This document shows positions 15,809 through 17,637 of a DNA stretch of 17,637 bases, piece after piece; position 1 is the first letter of the stretch, and every line of letters starts with the position of its first letter. The notes under the pieces were generated by a model. That model saw only the letters and a program-made list of their open reading frames with translations, was not told the origin of the DNA and ran no database searches. This stretch comes from Ruminococcaceae bacterium UBA4958 (GTDB taxonomy: Bacteria > Bacillota > Clostridia > Oscillospirales > Acutalibacteraceae), in the NCBI GenBank assembly GCA_002397355.1, contig DHAI01000038.1, positions 6,058 through 23,694 of the forward strand, in the 5' to 3' direction. The position numbers were made by a program, and so were the translations under genes.

Positions 15809-15818
15809 GGGGAAAACC

Positions 15819-15847
15819 TTGCAAGCAGCCTGAATAATTGTTATAAT
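15819..15847 (+). promoter_or_regulatory. Promoter of yajC
   Basis: TTGCAA (15819-15824), 17 bases, a perfect TATAAT (15842-15847) preceded by TG (15839-15840). It lies just after the tgt stop, so yajC can be transcribed independently of queA-tgt. Confidence 0.65.
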
Positions 15848-15895
15848 CATAATCATGTTTATAGAAGTGTATCAAATACGGAGGTGCATAAAATC

Positions 15896-16225
15896 ATGAA
15901 CCACTTTTTGGCAGCGACAAGCACATCCACCGGCAGCGGCTATGAAATATGGTCTGTTCTCGGCTATATGGTCATCCTCTTCCTGATCTTCTATCTCGTG
16001 CTGATTCTTCCACAGAACAGAAAGCGCAAAAAGGAAGAAAAGATGCGCAACAACATTCAGATTGGCGACGACATCACTACAATCGGCGGAATCGTCGGCA
16101 AGGTAGTCGGCATCAAGGAAGACGCCAACATGCTGGTCATTGAAACCGGTTCCGAGCGCTCAAAGATCAAGATCAAGAAATGGGCCGTCAGCAGCGTCGA
16201 TACAATTCACGACGACGCTCAGTAA
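15896..16225 (+). CDS. yajC: YajC, preprotein translocase accessory subunit
   Basis: A 109-residue protein with a short N-terminal outside segment, one membrane helix at about 17-38 ending in LILPQNRKRKKEEK, and a cytoplasmic domain containing IQIGDDITTIGGIVGKVVGI (54-73) and a conserved VIETGSER stretch. This is the standard YajC layout; the protein associates with the SecDF-YidC part of the Sec translocase. GGAGGTG (15880-15886) lies 9 nt before ATG 15896. A GTG at 15884 in the same frame would overlap that ribosome binding site, so I prefer the ATG. The gene follows tgt, an order kept in many bacteria. Confidence 0.93.
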   Translation: MNHFLAATSTSTGSGYEIWSVLGYMVILFLIFYLVLILPQNRKRKKEEKMRNNIQIGDDITTIGGIVGKVVGIKEDANMLVIETGSERSKIKIKKWAVSSVDTIHDDAQ

Positions 16226-16307
16226 TAGCGGCGGGATTGAGGAATAACAGCCGCCCCTGCGGAATAATAATGAGTCAGGATTGGAAAAGAAGAGGGGGCG
16301 GCTTTCC

Positions 16308-16727
16308 GTGAAAGATTTAGGAGCAATAGAGCAGAAGGGATTTCTTCCCTTATTACGGGCGGTTCTGCTCGGAACCATCGCCGGAGCGGCCATTTGCGCC
16401 GTCCTGCTTGCCGTATGCGCATTGGCGTTTGTTTCCACCTCAAATATTCCGCATGACTTTTTGCCGGCGTTCATTCTGATCGTGTCTATGCTCAGCGCGT
16501 TCTTTTCCGGGTTCATCACCGCCAAGTTATCGAAGCGGTACGGTCTTGTGTGCGGGGTTCTATCCGGACTGCTTCTGTTCCTCCTTTTCCTCGTTTCAGG
16601 GGTATCGATTTCAAAAAACGGCGTCGTCTCCGAATCCACAACACGCCTTGCCGTCATGCTGATATCCGGCGGGATCGGCGGCCTGCTTGCCGTAAACGGC
16701 GGCTTCCGGCGCAAAAATAATCTTTGA
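16308..16727 (+). CDS. TIGR04086-like small membrane protein
   Basis: A 139-residue protein with four predicted helices (about 12-42, 51-73, 79-98 and 112-131), glycine-rich inside the helices and ending with a basic tail (GGFRRKNNL). Size, topology and position between yajC and the SCIFF gene match the TIGR04086 membrane family, which I remember as a frequent SCIFF neighbour in clostridia; its function is unknown. I chose GTG 16308 because a GA-rich ribosome binding site (AGAGGGGGCGG) sits 7 nt upstream. An in-frame TTG at 16281 would add nine charged residues but lacks a good site. The -35 box of the SCIFF promoter overlaps its stop codon. Confidence 0.75.
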   Translation: MKDLGAIEQKGFLPLLRAVLLGTIAGAAICAVLLAVCALAFVSTSNIPHDFLPAFILIVSMLSAFFSGFITAKLSKRYGLVCGVLSGLLLFLLFLVSGVSISKNGVVSESTTRLAVMLISGGIGGLLAVNGGFRRKNNL

Positions 16728-16752
16728 CCTGCATCTGCCGGCGTGGTATAAT
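16724..16752 (+). promoter_or_regulatory. Promoter of the SCIFF precursor gene
   Basis: TTGACC (16724-16729), exactly 17 bases, TATAAT (16747-16752): one mismatch from consensus. It would give a leader of about 45 bases and strong independent expression of the small peptide. Confidence 0.8.
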
Positions 16753-16804
16753 AAAGCACGCAGCAATTCTGCATGAATCCGAAAGCGAAACGGAGGGTTG
16801 AAAA

Positions 16805-16951
16805 TTGAAGCAGATTAAAACGCTGAATCGGGCAAACCTGAAGGAAAGCGCGGCCAGAGGTGGCTGCGGCGAATGCCAGGCTTCCTGCCAGTCGGCCTGC
16901 AAGACTTCCTGCACAGTTACAAACCAGAAGTGCGAGAACAAAAACAGATAA
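16805..16951 (+). CDS. scfA: SCIFF (six cysteines in forty-five) ranthipeptide precursor
   Basis: A 48-residue peptide starting at TTG 16805 with GGAGGG (16792-16797) 7 nt upstream. The leader begins MKQIKTLNRANLKESAARGG and the core carries six cysteines at 21, 24, 28, 32, 36 and 43 (GECQASCQSACKTSCTV region), the defining SCIFF pattern. It is a ribosomally made peptide crosslinked by the radical SAM maturase encoded next; in studied homologues the thioether links Cys32 to Thr37, and both are present here at the same positions. SCIFF occurs across clostridia; ranthipeptides have been linked to cell-density signalling in some. It has its own promoter, and a hairpin separates it from the maturase. 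Confidence 0.95.
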   Translation: MKQIKTLNRANLKESAARGGCGECQASCQSACKTSCTVTNQKCENKNR

Positions 16952-16976
16952 AGCAGCATTTTTACCGGCTGATCAC

Positions 16977-17009
16977 AAGGGACAGGTTTCTGTCCCTTCA
17001 ATTTTATTT
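16977..17009 (+). terminator. Hairpin between SCIFF and its maturase, probable attenuator
   Basis: AAGGGACAG (16977-16985) pairs with CTGTCCCTT (16990-16998) around GTTT; CAATTTTATTT follows. The T tract is interrupted, so termination is probably partial. That would leave much precursor mRNA and less maturase mRNA. Confidence 0.65.
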
Positions 17010-17038
17010 ACGGATGAAATATGGGGAATAGAAGACAG

Positions 17039-17637
17039 ATGATACATCGTTATGTTTCAAATGGCTATCGCATCGTGCTTGACACGAACAGCGGAGCCGT
17101 GCACATTTTTGGCGAGGCGCCGTTCGCCATGCTCGATTATCTGGATGGTTCCGTACCGGACAAGCCGCCGGAAGGGATGCTCCGCGATCTGAGCGATCGT
17201 TTCGGCGAGGAAACGCTGCGGGAGGGTTACGGTGAGATTTTGGAGCTGTACCGGAAAGGGCAGCTCTTTTCCGCCGACGTGTACGGGCCTTACGCCGCGC
17301 TGCTGAAAAACGCCCCGATCAAATCCATGTGCTTAAATATCGCGCACGACTGCAATCTGCGTTGCCGGTATTGTTTCGCCGCACAGGGGGACTTCGGCGG
17401 CGAGCGCATGCTGATGCCGTTTTCCGTCGCCAAAAGCGCGGTGGATTTTCTGGTTGCGCATTCCGGCGCAAGGCATAATCTGGAACTGGATTTTTTCGGC
17501 GGCGAACCGCTGATGAATTTCGACGTCGTAAAGAAGACCGTCGCTTATGCGCACAGCCTTGAAAAGCAGCACAACAAGAATTTCCGTTTTACCATCACGA
17601 CGAACGGACTTCTTTTGAACGATGACAGGATCGATTT
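17039..17637 (+). CDS. scfB: SCIFF radical SAM maturase, N-terminal part (runs off the window)
   Basis: The first 199 residues of a radical SAM/SPASM enzyme that would install thioether links in the SCIFF peptide. Residues 1-90 form an N-terminal peptide-binding (RRE-like) region beginning MIHRYVSNGYRIVLDTNSGA, typical of SCIFF maturases. The radical SAM cluster motif is CNLRCRYC, with C105, C109 and C112 in CxxxCxxC spacing. FFGGEPLMNF follows (the SAM-binding GGE), then TITTNGLLL. Known homologues have about 450 residues and a C-terminal SPASM domain with two more iron-sulfur clusters, which is beyond the window. The ATG at 17039 has only a distant GGGGA upstream, consistent with weaker translation than the precursor. 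Confidence 0.93.
   Translation, partial: MIHRYVSNGYRIVLDTNSGAVHIFGEAPFAMLDYLDGSVPDKPPEGMLRDLSDRFGEETLREGYGEILELYRKGQLFSADVYGPYAALLKNAPIKSMCLNIAHDCNLRCRYCFAAQGDFGGERMLMPFSVAKSAVDFLVAHSGARHNLELDFFGGEPLMNFDVVKKTVAYAHSLEKQHNKNFRFTITTNGLLLNDDRID

Overview
The window looks like a chromosomal segment from a Gram-positive clostridium, most likely the Oscillospiraceae (Ruminococcaceae, Clostridium cluster IV) branch. Supporting signs are a class III (Firmicutes-type) fructose-1,6-bisphosphatase, a YtrA-type GntR regulator with its ABC exporter, McsA/McsB, a TIGR03905-type TSCPD protein, and a SCIFF peptide next to its radical SAM maturase. Shine-Dalgarno sequences are strong, TTG and GTG starts are frequent, and several promoters carry an extended -10. 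Base composition is moderately GC-rich, except for one clearly AT-rich stretch at about 540-960.

Layout, left to right. (1) 1-369: the N-terminal part of a GH130 glycoside phosphorylase on the minus strand. (2) 370-1044: a non-coding, partly AT-rich region with a bidirectional terminator, repeated short motifs, dyads and a good orphan promoter. (3) 1045-3692: fbp (minus), divergent from an HD-domain hydrolase (plus). (4) 3732-9323: three successive ABC export cassettes: a BcrA/BcrB-like pair behind a promoter with two tandem dyads; a YtrA-like GntR repressor with its own ATPase/permease pair; and, after a terminator, a NatA/NatB-like pair. (5) 9371-9854: a TSCPD protein converging on a 53-residue Cys/Gly/Asn membrane peptide. 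(6) 10088-11547: mcsA-mcsB, whose products have lost several residues expected for activity. (7) 11612-13489: a three-S1-domain RNA-binding protein divergent from a cyclophilin lipoprotein. (8) 13606-15808: queA-tgt, for queuosine modification of tRNA. (9) 15896-17637: yajC, a four-TM TIGR04086-like protein, the SCIFF precursor and the start of its maturase, cut by the window edge.

The SCIFF locus is the recognisable peptide-modification system: the precursor has its own near-consensus promoter and is separated from the maturase gene by a leaky-looking hairpin. The most unexpected observation is the McsB homologue. By manual alignment it lacks most of the arginines that hold ATP, the active-site cysteine, a catalytic-loop glutamate and the phosphoarginine-sensing motif. 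Its McsA partner is short at the C terminus, and neither ctsR nor clpC is adjacent. This suggests a pseudokinase or repurposed arginine-kinase scaffold. All homology statements come from reading the sequence and remembered family features; no searches were run.
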